Shown: positions 8,567 through 16,798 of the stretch, piece after piece
Numbering within the stretch: the stretch's first letter is position 1
Layout of the letters: each line of letters opens with the position of its first letter
Assembly (NCBI GenBank): GCA_903862955.1
Contig: CAIPAH010000023.1
Coordinates: 1 to 64,000, forward strand
Length of the DNA: 64,000 nucleotides
Source: an uncultured Opitutia bacterium
Lineage (GTDB): Bacteria > Verrucomicrobiota > Verrucomicrobiia > Opitutales > Opitutaceae
Direction of reading: 5' to 3'
Notes under the pieces: model-generated
Told to the model about the DNA's origin: nothing
The model's database searches: none
What the model saw: only the letters and a program-made list of their open reading frames with translations
Program-made: the position numbers and the translations under genes

Positions 8567-8671
8567 TGGCCACAAAGAGGTGCGAAAAGACGCAAAAAAT
8601 ATCTTCGGATGGGCGTCTTGGGCTGTCGTTGTGTCCACTCTTTTTGCGCCTTTTCGCGCCTCTTTGTGGCT
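8567..8671. repeat. Inverted repeat, CCACAAAGAGG family, copy 1
   Basis: Arms GGCCACAAAGAGGTGCGAAA and TTTTCGCGCCTCTTTGTGGC flank a GC-rich centre. The same family recurs at 10793, 15885, 30246 and 31908. The last two copies overlap the starts of oppA genes. Confidence 0.9.
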
Positions 8672-8739
8672 GATCACCAGGCTCGGGACGGCCGCGTTTT
8701 TGGTGGTCAAGGAGACGGCCGGGCCCCTTCGTTGGAGGC

Positions 8740-9684
8740 GTGGCGGCCAAACCCATCCTGTCCCTCTCCACCAGCTGGTGTTCGTCCCGGCACACGGACG
8801 GGTATGCAATGGCGCAGGAGATGGCCGGCCTCGGGTTTGAATACGTCGAGCTGAGCCATGGCATCCGGATCACGCTGGTTCCGGGCCTGCTCAAGGCGGT
8901 CGAGCAGGGGCTGATCAAGGTGGGCTCGGCGCATAATTTTTGCCCGCTGCCCACCGGGGTGAACCATGCGGCGCCGAACCTGTTCGAGCCGTCGGCGACC
9001 GATGCGCGCGAGCGCGACCAGTGGGTGCGCCACACCAAGCGTTCGATCGACTTCGCGGCGCAGGTGAAGGCGCGTGTCCTCGTCTGCCATTTGGGGAGCG
9101 TCCGATTCTTCTGGTTCAACCCGGCGAAGGCGCTGCAGGCCTACACGCGCGGGCGCAACCTTGCCACCCTCGCGGCGGACCCGGGTTACCAGGCCCTGCT
9201 GGCGAAGTCCCTCGCCAAGCTGCGGAAGCGCATGCCGCCGTATTGGGCGCAGGTGCAGGCGAGCGTGAACGAAATCCTGCCCTACGCGGCCGCGAATGGC
9301 ATCCGGCTGGGCTTCGAGAACCGCGAGGGCTTCAACGAACTGCCGCTCGAGGCGGATTTCCCGGCCTTCATGGCGGGGCTGCCGGCGGCCGCGCCGGTGG
9401 GCTACTGGCACGACACGGGGCATGCGGATCTCAAGCAGACGATGGGCCTGCTGGACCATCGGGCGCATTTGGAGACGATGGCGCCGCGACTGATCGGGTT
9501 TCACCTCCACGACGTGAACGCGGTCGGGCGCGACCACCAGGCGGTGGGCGCGGGCAAGATCGATTTTGCGATGGTCAGCAAATTCTGGCGGCCTGAGCAC
9601 GTGCTGGTGCTGGAGCTGAGTCCGCGTCAGTCGGTGGAGGACGTGGTCAGCTCGAAGGCCCGAATCGAGGCGTTGATGAGGTAG
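8740..9684 (+). CDS. Sugar phosphate isomerase/epimerase family protein
   Basis: The 314-residue protein has the look of an AP-endonuclease-2/xylose-isomerase-like TIM barrel: an LSLSTSW first strand, ARVLVCHLGS, IRLGFENREG (a Glu metal ligand), VGYWHDTGHA (His and Asp ligands) and a terminal VLELSPR strand. These usually bind a divalent metal and act on sugars or inositols. The start is GTG at 8740; it must lie close to this point because the first barrel strand follows directly, and a GGAGG stretch sits only a base or two upstream. Its TAG stop is formed by the GTAG head of the repeat at 9681. Confidence 0.85.
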   Translation: MAAKPILSLSTSWCSSRHTDGYAMAQEMAGLGFEYVELSHGIRITLVPGLLKAVEQGLIKVGSAHNFCPLPTGVNHAAPNLFEPSATDARERDQWVRHTKRSIDFAAQVKARVLVCHLGSVRFFWFNPAKALQAYTRGRNLATLAADPGYQALLAKSLAKLRKRMPPYWAQVQASVNEILPYAAANGIRLGFENREGFNELPLEADFPAFMAGLPAAAPVGYWHDTGHADLKQTMGLLDHRAHLETMAPRLIGFHLHDVNAVGRDHQAVGAGKIDFAMVSKFWRPEHVLVLELSPRQSVEDVVSSKARIEALMR

Positions 9685-9736
9685 CGCAGGCGTCCCGCCT
9701 GCTTCCCGAATGATGCAGGCGGGACGCCTGCGCTAC
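9681..9736. repeat. Paired REP-like hairpins, GTAGCGCAGGCG family, copy 2
   Basis: GTAGCGCAGGCG-TCC-CGCCTGC is followed by its inverted copy ending GCCTGCGCTAC. Each half folds as a hairpin with a 3-base loop and a GTAG head. The element lies between two convergent genes and provides the stop codon of the isomerase (TAG 9682-9684). Confidence 0.92.
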
Positions 9737-9737
9737 T

Positions 9738-10739
9738 TCACTTTTGGGAAGTGAACAGCTCGGCGATGACGTCTTCGAGCGGGACGTCCTCGATCGTGAT
9801 GTCGGCCACGGGGCCGGCGCTGAGGATTTCCTGGGACACGGACACGACGTTTTCGCCCGGGACGCAGACGGTGAACTTGCCGTCGTCCGCGCGGGTGGTC
9901 GTGCCGAAGCCTGACTTCCACGTCTCGGGAAACGCATTGCCCTGCGGCGAGTCAGCGGCGGCGAGGGCGGGTTCGAAGGTGATGATCTTCTTGCGCGCGC
10001 CGCCGGCGTTTTCGAGTTGGGCGAGGGCGCCGTCGTAAATCTTCACGCCTTTGTGGATGACGATGACGCGTTCGCAGAGCTCCTTGATGTCGGCCATGTA
10101 GTGGCTCGTGAGCAGGATGGTGACCTTGTAACGGCGGTTGTAGTCGCGCAGGAACTGCCGCACGGCGCGCTGCGACACGACGTCGAGGCCGATGGTCGGC
10201 TCGTCCAGGAAGAGCACGCGCGGCCGGTGAATGAGCGCGGCGATCAGCTCCATCTTCATGCGCTCGCCGAGCGAGAGCTCGCGCACCATGACGTTGAGCT
10301 TCTTCTCGACGTCGAGGAGCTTCACGAGCTCGTCGAGCGAGGCCTTGAACTGGTCGGCGGGCAGGCCGTAGATCGCGCGCAGGAGATTGAACGACTCGAT
10401 GGCGGGGAGGTCCCACCAGAGCTGGTTTTTCTGGCCGAGCACGAGCGCGAAGATCCGCCGGTAGGCATTCTCGCGCTTGGTGGGATCGAAGCCGGCGACG
10501 CGGGCGGTGCCGCTGGTCGGGTAGATCAGGCCGGACAGCATCTTCAGCGTGGTGGTCTTGCCCGCGCCGTTGGGCCCGAGAAAGCCGACGAATTCGCCCT
10601 CGGCGATGTCGAAGGAAATATCCTTGGCCGCGGCTGTCTCCTCGAATTCGCGGTGAAACAGGCCCGTCACGCCGCCCCAGAAACCGGGCTTTTTCTTATA
10701 CGTGCGGAAGATGCGGGTGAGGTGGCGGACTTCGATCAT
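9738..10739 (-). CDS. ABC-2-type transporter ATP-binding protein
   Basis: The 333-residue ATPase has Walker A GPNGAGKTT (55-63), signature LSLGER (155-160) and Walker B VLFLDEP (175-181). The N-terminal stretch FRTYKKKPGFWGG ahead of the nucleotide-binding core is typical of the uncharacterised ABC-2 group (COG4586), which normally pairs with two membrane proteins. I chose ATG 10739 because the preceding 40 in-frame codons overlap a repeat. No permease gene adjoins it: surE lies upstream and a convergent isomerase downstream, so the partner is not in this window. Confidence 0.9.
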   Translation of the reverse strand: MIEVRHLTRIFRTYKKKPGFWGGVTGLFHREFEETAAAKDISFDIAEGEFVGFLGPNGAGKTTTLKMLSGLIYPTSGTARVAGFDPTKRENAYRRIFALVLGQKNQLWWDLPAIESFNLLRAIYGLPADQFKASLDELVKLLDVEKKLNVMVRELSLGERMKMELIAALIHRPRVLFLDEPTIGLDVVSQRAVRQFLRDYNRRYKVTILLTSHYMADIKELCERVIVIHKGVKIYDGALAQLENAGGARKKIITFEPALAAADSPQGNAFPETWKSGFGTTTRADDGKFTVCVPGENVVSVSQEILSAGPVADITIEDVPLEDVIAELFTSQK

Positions 10740-10792
10740 CGGCGAGGCGAGAGAGTAGCGAGGAGTGGGTGGCGGGTAGCGAGTGTTTTTTA

Positions 10793-10900
10793 ACCGCGAA
10801 GGGACGCGAACGACACAAAGCCCAATCGGGTTGGCCACGAAGAGGCGCAGGCAGCGCAAAAAGGGAATCAGCCTTGCGACTTTTGGGCCTCTTTGCGGCT
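10793..10900. repeat. Inverted repeat, CCACAAAGAGG family, copy 2
   Basis: The arm GGCCACGAAGAGGCGCAGGC (about 10832) pairs with the right arm GGGCCTCTTTGCGGC that ends by 10900. An additional CGCGAAGGGACGCGAACGAC half-arm precedes it. The element fills the gap between surE and the ABC ATPase. Confidence 0.8.
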
Positions 10901-10908
10901 AACTCCAC

Positions 10909-11682
10909 TCACAGCCCGAGCTTGGTGTAGTCGAGGACGGTGTGGCTGATGAGGCCGGCGGCGAGGCAGGAGCGGTCGGTCAGGGGCTCGGCGGGCGAAA
11001 CGTCCTCGCCGATGCGCCAGATCAAGCGGTGGGTGCCTTCGTCGTCGCGCGGGCTGAAAAGTCCGGGCACGAACAGCCGGGCCGGCACCGTCTGGCGCAT
11101 CGGGGTGTCGGCGCGGCAGCGGGCCGGGAAATTGACGTTGTGGATCGTGAAGCTGTGTTTCTTCGTGCCAGAGATGAGCCCGGGCGTGAGCCTGGCGGCG
11201 TGGGCGGCGGAGACCTTGAGGGTCGAGAGCAGTTCGCCGTCGGGCACGCTGCCGTGGTCCTTGAGGTGCGCGTAGGTGGCCTCGGTGACGTCCTGGGAGA
11301 ACGCGACGGCGGGCAGGCCGTGGATGGCGGCTTCCCAGGCGCCGGCGACGGTGCCACTGGCGAGGATGAAGCCGAGGGAGGCGTTCATGCCGACGTTGAT
11401 GCCGCTGACGACGCCGTCGATGGGGGTCTTCACCAGGTGCGCGAGGGCGATGTTGACGCAATCGCTGGGAGTGCCGTCGACCATCCACGTCGGGCAGCCG
11501 AAGCCGCGGTTGACGGCGGCGGAGCGGACGGGCTTGGAGCGGGTCTTGGACGCGCCGGTCCAGCTCTGCTCGGTGACGGGAGCGACGACGTTGACGTCGT
11601 GCCCGGCCTTCACGAGGGCGGCGACGAGTTCATGGAGAAAAACGCTTTCGACGCCGTCGTCGTTGGTGACCAGGAGTTTCAT
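10909..11682 (-). CDS. surE: 5'/3'-nucleotidase SurE
   Basis: The 257-residue protein opens with MKLLVTNDDGV, the metal-binding ND-DG motif of SurE survival nucleotidases, followed by SGINVGMNAS and ASGTVAGAWEA, both characteristic. SurE dephosphorylates nucleoside monophosphates using a divalent cation and is linked to stationary-phase survival. The start is a clear ATG, preceded by GAGGGAG-like purines about 10 bases upstream (CTCCCTCTTCC on the other strand is weak support). Confidence 0.96.
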   Translation of the reverse strand: MKLLVTNDDGVESVFLHELVAALVKAGHDVNVVAPVTEQSWTGASKTRSKPVRSAAVNRGFGCPTWMVDGTPSDCVNIALAHLVKTPIDGVVSGINVGMNASLGFILASGTVAGAWEAAIHGLPAVAFSQDVTEATYAHLKDHGSVPDGELLSTLKVSAAHAARLTPGLISGTKKHSFTIHNVNFPARCRADTPMRQTVPARLFVPGLFSPRDDEGTHRLIWRIGEDVSPAEPLTDRSCLAAGLISHTVLDYTKLGL

Positions 11683-11694
11683 GGAAGAGGGAGA

Positions 11695-11730
11695 ACTTTA
11701 AGCGGTAAGCGGAAAGCTGTAAGCTTAAAA
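11695..11730. repeat. TTAAGCGGTAAGC-type repeat upstream of surE
   Basis: Sequence TTTAAGCGGTAAGCGG followed by GTAAGCTTAAA. Similar sequence lies at 32484-32512 (ispD-ispF gap) and about 12445-12476 (next to the pnp stop), indicating a further dispersed family. Confidence 0.6.
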
Positions 11731-11766
11731 TACAGCCTGCTGCATTCAGCGGTCTCGTGGTTTGCC

Positions 11767-11790
11767 GTAGGTCGGGCTTTACGCCCGACA
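11767..11790. repeat. REP hairpin, left flank of RAYT
   Basis: GTAG head followed by GTCGGGC/GCCCGAC arms and a TTTAC loop. It is the exact inverted counterpart of the right-flank copy. Confidence 0.9.
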
Positions 11791-11825
11791 TGCTTGCCCG
11801 GTTGTGGAGACCCAAACCTGACCTA

Positions 11826-12347
11826 CTACTTCAACCATTCGACAAATGGCCGACTTTCTTTGGTTAGACCACCAAACCATTCCCAATCTTCCGGGGCGCA
11901 CGTATACCACGGCCATGTCTGTTCTGGTGTGATGAGGCCAGCGCGGTAGGGGTTGAGAAAGATATACAAGAATGTTGGCAGTAGTTCGTCTGTAGATCGG
12001 AGACGATGATCGTAGAAATCCTCCTGCCAGCTCAGATCGTGCCTTCGGAGCACAGGTGTCAGCGGGCCTTTCAGTTGGCGCAATGCATCTGCCAAGCTAC
12101 TTTGTATCCCAAGTGTGACTAACAGGTGAACGTGGTCCGGCATTATCACCGAAGTGCGAACATGCCAAAGTCCACGTCGATTCAATGCGCATAGCTGTGC
12201 CTGCACTTGTGGTGCCAGGATTGTGCTAGCCAGGCCTGTAAGCGGGCGCCGAACACAAACGGTGAGAAAACAGTCGCTGCCCCCTAGCGAGCATCGCCCT
12301 TGGCGGAGCGCGCCATAGCCACGGTAGCCTTTTGGTTCGTCGCTCAC
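11826..12347 (-). CDS. REP-associated tyrosine transposase (RAYT)
   Basis: The 173-residue protein is a Y1/HUH single-strand nuclease of the REP-associated transposase group (IS200-like fold). The HUH pair is H72-V-H74 in MPDHVHLLV. The later WQEDFYDHRLRS and YIFLNPYRAGL segments match the RAYT C-terminal helix; Y128 is the likely nucleophile. RAYTs recognise and cleave GTAG- or GGAG-headed REP hairpins. The gene has its own flanking REP pair and sits alone between surE and pnp. It appears intact. Confidence 0.93.
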   Translation of the reverse strand: MSDEPKGYRGYGALRQGRCSLGGSDCFLTVCVRRPLTGLASTILAPQVQAQLCALNRRGLWHVRTSVIMPDHVHLLVTLGIQSSLADALRQLKGPLTPVLRRHDLSWQEDFYDHRLRSTDELLPTFLYIFLNPYRAGLITPEQTWPWYTCAPEDWEWFGGLTKESRPFVEWLK

Positions 12348-12371
12348 GCAGGAAGGCAGAATTTACGAACC

Positions 12372-12395
12372 TGTCGGGCGTAAAGCCCGACCTAC
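12372..12395. repeat. REP hairpin, right flank of RAYT
   Basis: Inverted copy of the left-flank element: GTCGGGC, loop, GCCCGAC and CTAC, i.e. the GTAG head on the minus strand. Confidence 0.9.
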
Positions 12396-12412
12396 GTAAG
12401 AAATCCGAGCAC

Positions 12413-12443
12413 AAAAAAGCCGGAGGCGCGAACGCCTCCGGCT
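12413..12443 (-). terminator. Rho-independent terminator of pnp
   Basis: On the minus strand AGCCGGAGGCG and CGCCTCCGGCT form a stem that is followed by TTTTTT. It begins 30 bases after the pnp stop codon. Confidence 0.93.
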
Positions 12444-12473
12444 TGAAGTAGCTTGGAGCTTTAAGCTTGGCGC

Positions 12474-14699
12474 TTACTGCTGCGGCGCAGCGGGCGTGGC
12501 TTCGGCCGCGGGAGCGGCGCCGCCGGCCTGCTTCTGGGCCTCGAGGTCCTTCATCGCGGCACGGCGCGAGAGGCGGACCTTGCCGGAGCGCTCGTCGATG
12601 CCGATGCATTTCACGGTGATCGACTCGCCCATCTTGACCACGTCTTCGGTGCGGCGCACGCGGAAGTCCGCGAGCTCGCTGATGTGGCAGAGGCCTTCCT
12701 TGCCGGGGAGGCACTCGACGAAGCAGCCGAACTCCTTGATGCCGGTGACGCGACCCGTGTAGATCTTGTCCATCTCGATCTGGGCGCCGCCGCCACCGCC
12801 GCCAGGGCCGGAGCCGCCGCCGCAGAGGCTGTCGACTTCCTTGATGGCGCGGGCCATGGCCTCGCCGTTGTTGGAGTAGATGAACACCTTGCCGGAGTCG
12901 TCGTCGGCGATGTCGATCTGCGCGCCCGTCGTCTCGACGATGCGGCGGATGGTCTTGCCACCGGGCCCGATGAGCAGGCCGATCTTTTCGGGATCGATCT
13001 GGATCGTCTGGATGCGGGGGGCGTATTTCGACAGGTCGGCGCGGGGCGCGGGCAGCGAAGCGAGCATCGACTTGAGGATCTCGATGCGGGCGTCGCGGGC
13101 CTGGAAGACCGCCGTCTTGGCGATCTCGAAGGGCAGGCCGTTGATCTTGAGGTCGAGCTGGAAGCCCGTGATGCCCTTGGTCGTACCGGCGATCTTGAAG
13201 TCCATGTCGCCGAAGTGGTCTTCCTCACCGAGGATGTCGGTGATGGTCGTCCACTTGGTGATGTTACCGGAAGCGTCCATCTCGGTCATGAGACCGCAGG
13301 AAATGCCGGCGACGGGGGCGATGATCGGCACGCCGGCGTCCATGAGGGCGAGGCAGCCGCCGCAGATCGAGGCCATCGAGGTCGAGCCGTTGGAGGCCAT
13401 GATCTCGGAGACGACGCGGATGGAGTAGGGGAACACGTCCTCGGCGGGGAGCACCGGGACGAGCGAGCGCTCGGCGAGGGCACCGTGGCCGACTTCGCGG
13501 CGGCCGGGGCCGGTGAAACGACCCGTCTCACCGACGGAGAACGGCGGGAAGTTGTAGTGGAGGATGAAGCTCTTCGACGTGGCGCCGCCGGTGAGTCCGT
13601 CCATGTCCTGGGCTTCCTTCGTCGGCCCGAGGGTGACGATGGCGATGTTCTGGGTGTCGCCGCGCTGGAACATGGCGGAGCCATGCACGCGGGGGAGGAC
13701 GCCGACCTTGGAGCTGAGCGGGCGGATCGTCTTGGCATCGCGCTTGTCGGAGCGCACGCCCTGGGCGAGCACGGTGGCGCGGTAGGCCTTGTATTGGAGG
13801 TCCTCGAAGACGACGTTGAGGTCGACGTCGCTGAAGCGGCCGGCACCGAGCTCGGTCGTCAGGGCGGCGTGGGCCTCGGCCTTGAGGATTTTGACGTTGG
13901 CGGAGCGGACGGCCTTCTCGTGACCGAAGATGGCGGCGGAAACGCGCTCGGCCGGGACGACGCGCTCGATGATGGCGCGGGCCTCGGCGGTGGCGCCGAC
14001 GAGGGCGAAGTGGGCCTTGGGTTTGCCGGCGAGGGTGACGAGTTCCTTGATGGCCGTGATGATCGGCTGGATGGCCTCGTGGCCGAAGGCGAGGGCCTCG
14101 ACGAACTTCTCCTCGGAGATCTGGTCGGCGGAACCCTCGATCATCAGCATGTCCTTGGCGTTGCCGACGTAGATGAGGTCGAGCGACGACGAATACATCT
14201 GCTCGATCGTCGGGTTGGCGACGAACTTGTCCTCGATCAGCGCGACGCGGACGCAGCCGATGGGGCCGCCCCACGGGATGTCGGAGATGGCGAGGGCGGC
14301 GCTGGCGCCGTTGACCATGGCGATGTCGGAGTCGTGGATGAGATCGGCCGACATGAGCTGGCCGATGATCTGGACCTCATTGAGGAAACCCTCGGGGAAG
14401 AGCGGGCGGCAGGGACGGTCGCAGAGGCGGGAGATGAGGATCTCGCGCTCGGTCGGGCGACCCTCGCGCTTGAAGTAGCCGCCGGGGAAGCGGCCGGCCG
14501 CGGCGTATTTGTCGCGGTAGTCGACGGTGAGCGGGAAGAAGTCCTGGCCTGGGCGCATGGTTTGCGCGACGCAGGCGGTGACGAAGACGTTGGTCTCGCC
14601 GACGTTGACGTTGACGGCGCCGCCAGCGAGCTGGCCAATCGAGCCGGTGGAGAACGTGAGCCCGAGGCCGGGCACGGTGACATTATGTTTCTGATTCAT
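12474..14699 (-). CDS. pnp: Polyribonucleotide nucleotidyltransferase (PNPase)
   Basis: The 741-residue protein is the phosphorolytic 3'-5' exoribonuclease that degrades mRNA and can add tails, working as a trimer. Two RNase PH domains (about 10-230 and 310-545) with a helical linker precede a KH domain ([11 protein letters not shown] at about 568-578) and an S1 domain ([14 protein letters not shown] from about 645). The C-terminus is an Ala/Pro/Gln-rich tail. An ATG at 14699 gives a normal N-terminus. rpsO lies upstream in the same orientation, as in many bacteria, but is separated by its own hairpin and by repeats. Confidence 0.98.
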   Translation of the reverse strand: MNQKHNVTVPGLGLTFSTGSIGQLAGGAVNVNVGETNVFVTACVAQTMRPGQDFFPLTVDYRDKYAAAGRFPGGYFKREGRPTEREILISRLCDRPCRPLFPEGFLNEVQIIGQLMSADLIHDSDIAMVNGASAALAISDIPWGGPIGCVRVALIEDKFVANPTIEQMYSSSLDLIYVGNAKDMLMIEGSADQISEEKFVEALAFGHEAIQPIITAIKELVTLAGKPKAHFALVGATAEARAIIERVVPAERVSAAIFGHEKAVRSANVKILKAEAHAALTTELGAGRFSDVDLNVVFEDLQYKAYRATVLAQGVRSDKRDAKTIRPLSSKVGVLPRVHGSAMFQRGDTQNIAIVTLGPTKEAQDMDGLTGGATSKSFILHYNFPPFSVGETGRFTGPGRREVGHGALAERSLVPVLPAEDVFPYSIRVVSEIMASNGSTSMASICGGCLALMDAGVPIIAPVAGISCGLMTEMDASGNITKWTTITDILGEEDHFGDMDFKIAGTTKGITGFQLDLKINGLPFEIAKTAVFQARDARIEILKSMLASLPAPRADLSKYAPRIQTIQIDPEKIGLLIGPGGKTIRRIVETTGAQIDIADDDSGKVFIYSNNGEAMARAIKEVDSLCGGGSGPGGGGGGAQIEMDKIYTGRVTGIKEFGCFVECLPGKEGLCHISELADFRVRRTEDVVKMGESITVKCIGIDERSGKVRLSRRAAMKDLEAQKQAGGAAPAAEATPAAPQQ

Positions 14700-14734
14700 T
14701 TGCGGACGGATTTCGGATGCGGACGGTTATCTGG

Positions 14735-14791
14735 GTAGCGCAGGCGACTCGCCTGCAGCTTTGGGGTAGGCAGGCGGGACGCCTGCGCTAC
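14735..14791. repeat. Paired REP-like hairpins, GTAGCGCAGGCG family, copy 3
   Basis: GTAGCGCAGGCGACTCGCCT and the inverted half GCAGGCGGGACGCCTGCGCT form two GTAG-headed hairpins. The element lies in the leader region of pnp. Confidence 0.9.
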
Positions 14792-14862
14792 GATGCGGCC
14801 AATGGGCCGCGGTTGGTTGGATTCTGGGAACCCACCTTGTCTCCCCGTACGAGACGCGAGAG

Positions 14863-14913
14863 ATTTCCGTTTGCCGCCGGCTGGCGGGGTTTGCCTGGGC
14901 GGCAAACGGAAAT
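14863..14913. repeat. Long hairpin in the rpsO-pnp spacer
   Basis: The perfect 16-base arms ATTTCCGTTTGCCGCC and GGCGGCAAACGGAAAT are separated by about 19 bases. The hairpin lies upstream of pnp on the rpsO-pnp transcript side. It may be a processing site, but no direct evidence of function exists. Confidence 0.8.
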
Positions 14914-14940
14914 GTCCCGGTCTGGAGTGCGAGTGTCGGT

Positions 14941-14976
14941 AAAGACAACGGGCGACCCGCGGATCGGGTCGCCCGT
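14941..14976 (-). terminator. Terminator-like hairpin after rpsO
   Basis: On the minus strand ACGGGCGACCCG and CGGGTCGCCCGT form a 12-bp stem 13 bases beyond the rpsO stop, followed by TGTCTTT. The T-run is interrupted, so read-through into pnp is possible. Confidence 0.75.
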
Positions 14977-14989
14977 GTGACAAAGCTGG

Positions 14990-15253
14990 TTATTTGCGGA
15001 GGTTCAGTTTCTGGAGCAGCTCGCTATACTTGGGCAGGTCGTGCTTCTTGAGGTAATCGAGAAGCTTGCGACGGCGGCTGGCCATCTGGAGGAGCCCGCG
15101 GCGCGAGTGGAAGTCCTTGCGATGCGTGCGCAGGTGCTCGGTCAGGTGATTGATCCGGGCGGTCAGCAGCGCGACCTGGACCTCGGAAGAACCGGTGTCC
15201 GTTTCGTGCGTTTTGTATTCGGCGATGATTTCGGGTTTAACGACTGTAGGCAT
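14990..15253 (-). CDS. rpsO: 30S ribosomal protein S15
   Basis: This 87-residue protein binds 16S rRNA early in small-subunit assembly. The sequence shows the S15 signature [14 protein letters not shown], followed by [19 protein letters not shown] and the basic C-terminal helix ending LNLRK. I chose the ATG at 15253 (MPTVVKPEI); the longer open frame upstream is not S15-like. A structured leader lies between it and dciA, and S15 commonly autoregulates through its leader. Confidence 0.97.
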   Translation of the reverse strand: MPTVVKPEIIAEYKTHETDTGSSEVQVALLTARINHLTEHLRTHRKDFHSRRGLLQMASRRRKLLDYLKKHDLPKYSELLQKLNLRK

Positions 15254-15479
15254 GGTTTGGTGACTGAGGGTTACACGACTGTAGGGAACCCTTGCGGGCT
15301 CCGTGACCCCCGCCCCGCCCCGACAAGTCGGGGTTGAGCCGGCGTCACCGTTCCAATCCGGCGGGATGCCGGACCAGTCATGGTGGGAATCCGCAACCGA
15401 CGGATTTCCACTAACGCAAGGAGACAGAATCCAAAACCTCCCCCGGTGGTGCAAGCGTAATTTTGGGCCGCCGGCAGGG
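15254..15479 (-). other. Leader region of rpsO, with hairpins
   Basis: This 226-base gap between dciA and rpsO holds no credible gene. A short perfect hairpin, CCCCGACAAGTCGGGG (15318-15333), lies about 65 bases ahead of the rpsO start, together with GC-rich stretches that could fold. It is a candidate for the structured leader through which S15 represses itself. No specific motif could be assigned. Confidence 0.4.
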
Positions 15480-15863
15480 TCACCCGGACCGGAGATTGAG
15501 CGACTTAACCGCTTCGCATCCGGGGAGTTGACGAATCTTCTGCACGATGTCGGCGCGGTGGTGGAAGAGTTCGCTCCGGACCACGGCGTGGGAGACCATG
15601 ACGGAGAGCTTGGACTTCTCGATCCGGACGGGGTGGGAATAGGCGGCGTTGGCCGCTCCGACGAGTTCCGCCCAGTGGTCGCGGATGGTCTGCTCGGCGG
15701 AGGGCCGGCCGACCTGGTATTTGACCATGAGCTCCTCGACGAGGCCGGCGAGCGGACGCGTGGCGCGTTTTACCTGCCGGCGGGGTTCGTCGAACGGCAC
15801 GCCGCGCAGGTCGCCGACCAGTTCCTCGGCGAGTTTGCTGAACGTGTGCGGCTGGTCAGGCAT
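15480..15863 (-). CDS. DciA family protein (DUF721)
   Basis: The 127-residue protein matches the DUF721/DciA family by its core: RDHWAELVG, then [20 protein letters not shown] and a terminal DIVQKIRQ helix. DciA proteins recruit the replicative helicase DnaB in bacteria that lack DnaC/DnaI loaders. The ATG at 15863 is chosen because the upstream in-frame codons run into a repeat element. It lies between the GT2 gene and rpsO on the same strand. Confidence 0.88.
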   Translation of the reverse strand: MPDQPHTFSKLAEELVGDLRGVPFDEPRRQVKRATRPLAGLVEELMVKYQVGRPSAEQTIRDHWAELVGAANAAYSHPVRIEKSKLSVMVSHAVVRSELFHHRADIVQKIRQLPGCEAVKSLNLRSG

Positions 15864-15884
15864 GGGTTGCAGACCAAGGCAGGT

Positions 15885-16001
15885 TGGCCGCGAAGAGGCA
15901 CGAAAAGGCACAATAACTCTGAGCACATTTGCTCGTGCGCCTATGGGCGCGATGGAACGTTGAGCCGAAGCCACGGAAGTTTTTGTGCCTTTTCGTGGCC
16001 A
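15885..16001. repeat. Inverted repeat, CCACAAAGAGG family, copy 3
   Basis: Left arm GGCCGCGAAGAGGCACGAAA; right arm TTTTTGTGCCTTTTCGTGGC ending at 16001. It abuts the glycosyltransferase at 16002 so that the stop codon of that gene is read at the element border (TGA next to GGCCACG). Confidence 0.85.
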
Positions 16002-16784
16002 TCACTTCTGGGGATCGCGATGGTGTTCCGCCTCATACAGCCGGCTGTAGCGGACGAAGGCGCCGAAGGCGGTGGCCTGGGCGATGTAGAAGCCCGGGAA
16101 GCCATCGAGGAAACCGAGCTTCACCACGTAGGCGCGGAAGAACCGCCAGAACGGGCGGAAGACGGCGGCGAGGACGGAGAATTTTCCGCCCTTGGCCTGC
16201 TGTTGGCGGACGAAGAGGTCGGCGAACGGGTTGATCTTCGCCACGTGGCTCGCGAGCGTCGGGAACGAAAAGTGGTGCAGGTCGCCCGTGAGCGTCGCGA
16301 CGGGGCCGTCGCACTCGACCTTCTCATGCACGAACTGGTCGCCGCCCCAGCGCGCGCGACCGACGTGCAGGAGGCGGAGACTCAGGTCCGGATACCAGTC
16401 GCCGTGCGTGATCCAGCGGTCAATGAACCAGACTTTCCGGGGAAAACGCGCGCCGGCGAACGTGTCGTGGTCAGCTCGGGCGAAGAACGCGGTGAGCGAG
16501 GCGCGCAGCGCGGGCGAGACTTCCTCGTCGGCGTCCAGCGACAGCACCCACGGCTGCTTCGCGAGCGCGAGCGCGGCGTTCTTCGTGTCGCGGTAACCAT
16601 GCCAGGGCAGGTTGTGCACGACGGCGCCGGCCTGGCGGGCGACGGTGTCGGAACCGTCGGTGGTGTTGTTGAGCGCGACGACGATCTCCGCGACCCAGCC
16701 GGACACGCTGGCGAGGCAGCGGGGCAGCGTCTGCGCCTCGTTCTTGGCGATGATGACGACGGAGAGCGGAAGCGGGGCGGCCAC
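16002..16784 (-). CDS. Family 2 glycosyltransferase, WaaE/KdtX-like
   Basis: The 260-residue protein has the GT-A fold opening (LPLSVVIIAKNEA), the nucleotide-sugar motif SLDADEEVS and the WaaE-like C-terminal part (GDWYPDLSLRLLH, FVHEKVE, LHHFSF). WaaE-type enzymes add sugars to the LPS inner core at the cytoplasmic face of the inner membrane. The start is probably GTG 16784; no ATG precedes the first strand, and the longer open frame overlaps the upstream gene. It begins 14 bases after that glycosyltransferase stops, so the two probably form an operon. Confidence 0.88.
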   Translation of the reverse strand: MAAPLPLSVVIIAKNEAQTLPRCLASVSGWVAEIVVALNNTTDGSDTVARQAGAVVHNLPWHGYRDTKNAALALAKQPWVLSLDADEEVSPALRASLTAFFARADHDTFAGARFPRKVWFIDRWITHGDWYPDLSLRLLHVGRARWGGDQFVHEKVECDGPVATLTGDLHHFSFPTLASHVAKINPFADLFVRQQQAKGGKFSVLAAVFRPFWRFFRAYVVKLGFLDGFPGFYIAQATAFGAFVRYSRLYEAEHHRDPQK

Positions 16785-16798
16785 AGGAAGGATGAAGA

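Larger units (their letters stand above)
11767..12395. mobile_element. RAYT unit: REP-associated transposase flanked by inverted REP hairpins
   Basis: A transposase gene (11826-12347) is bracketed by two inverted 24-base elements at 11767-11790 and 12372-12395. Each is a GTAG-headed hairpin (GTAGGTCGGGC, loop TTTAC, GCCCGAC). This gene-between-REPs layout is the usual form of a REPtron. Confidence 0.85.

Noticed and set aside
8479-9119. Minus-strand open frames around 8445-9119
   Set aside because: They cross the rpsU terminator and a dispersed repeat and have no family features.
12684-14738. 684-residue plus-strand open frame opposite pnp
   Set aside because: Antisense to an intact PNPase; no motif, strongly biased composition.
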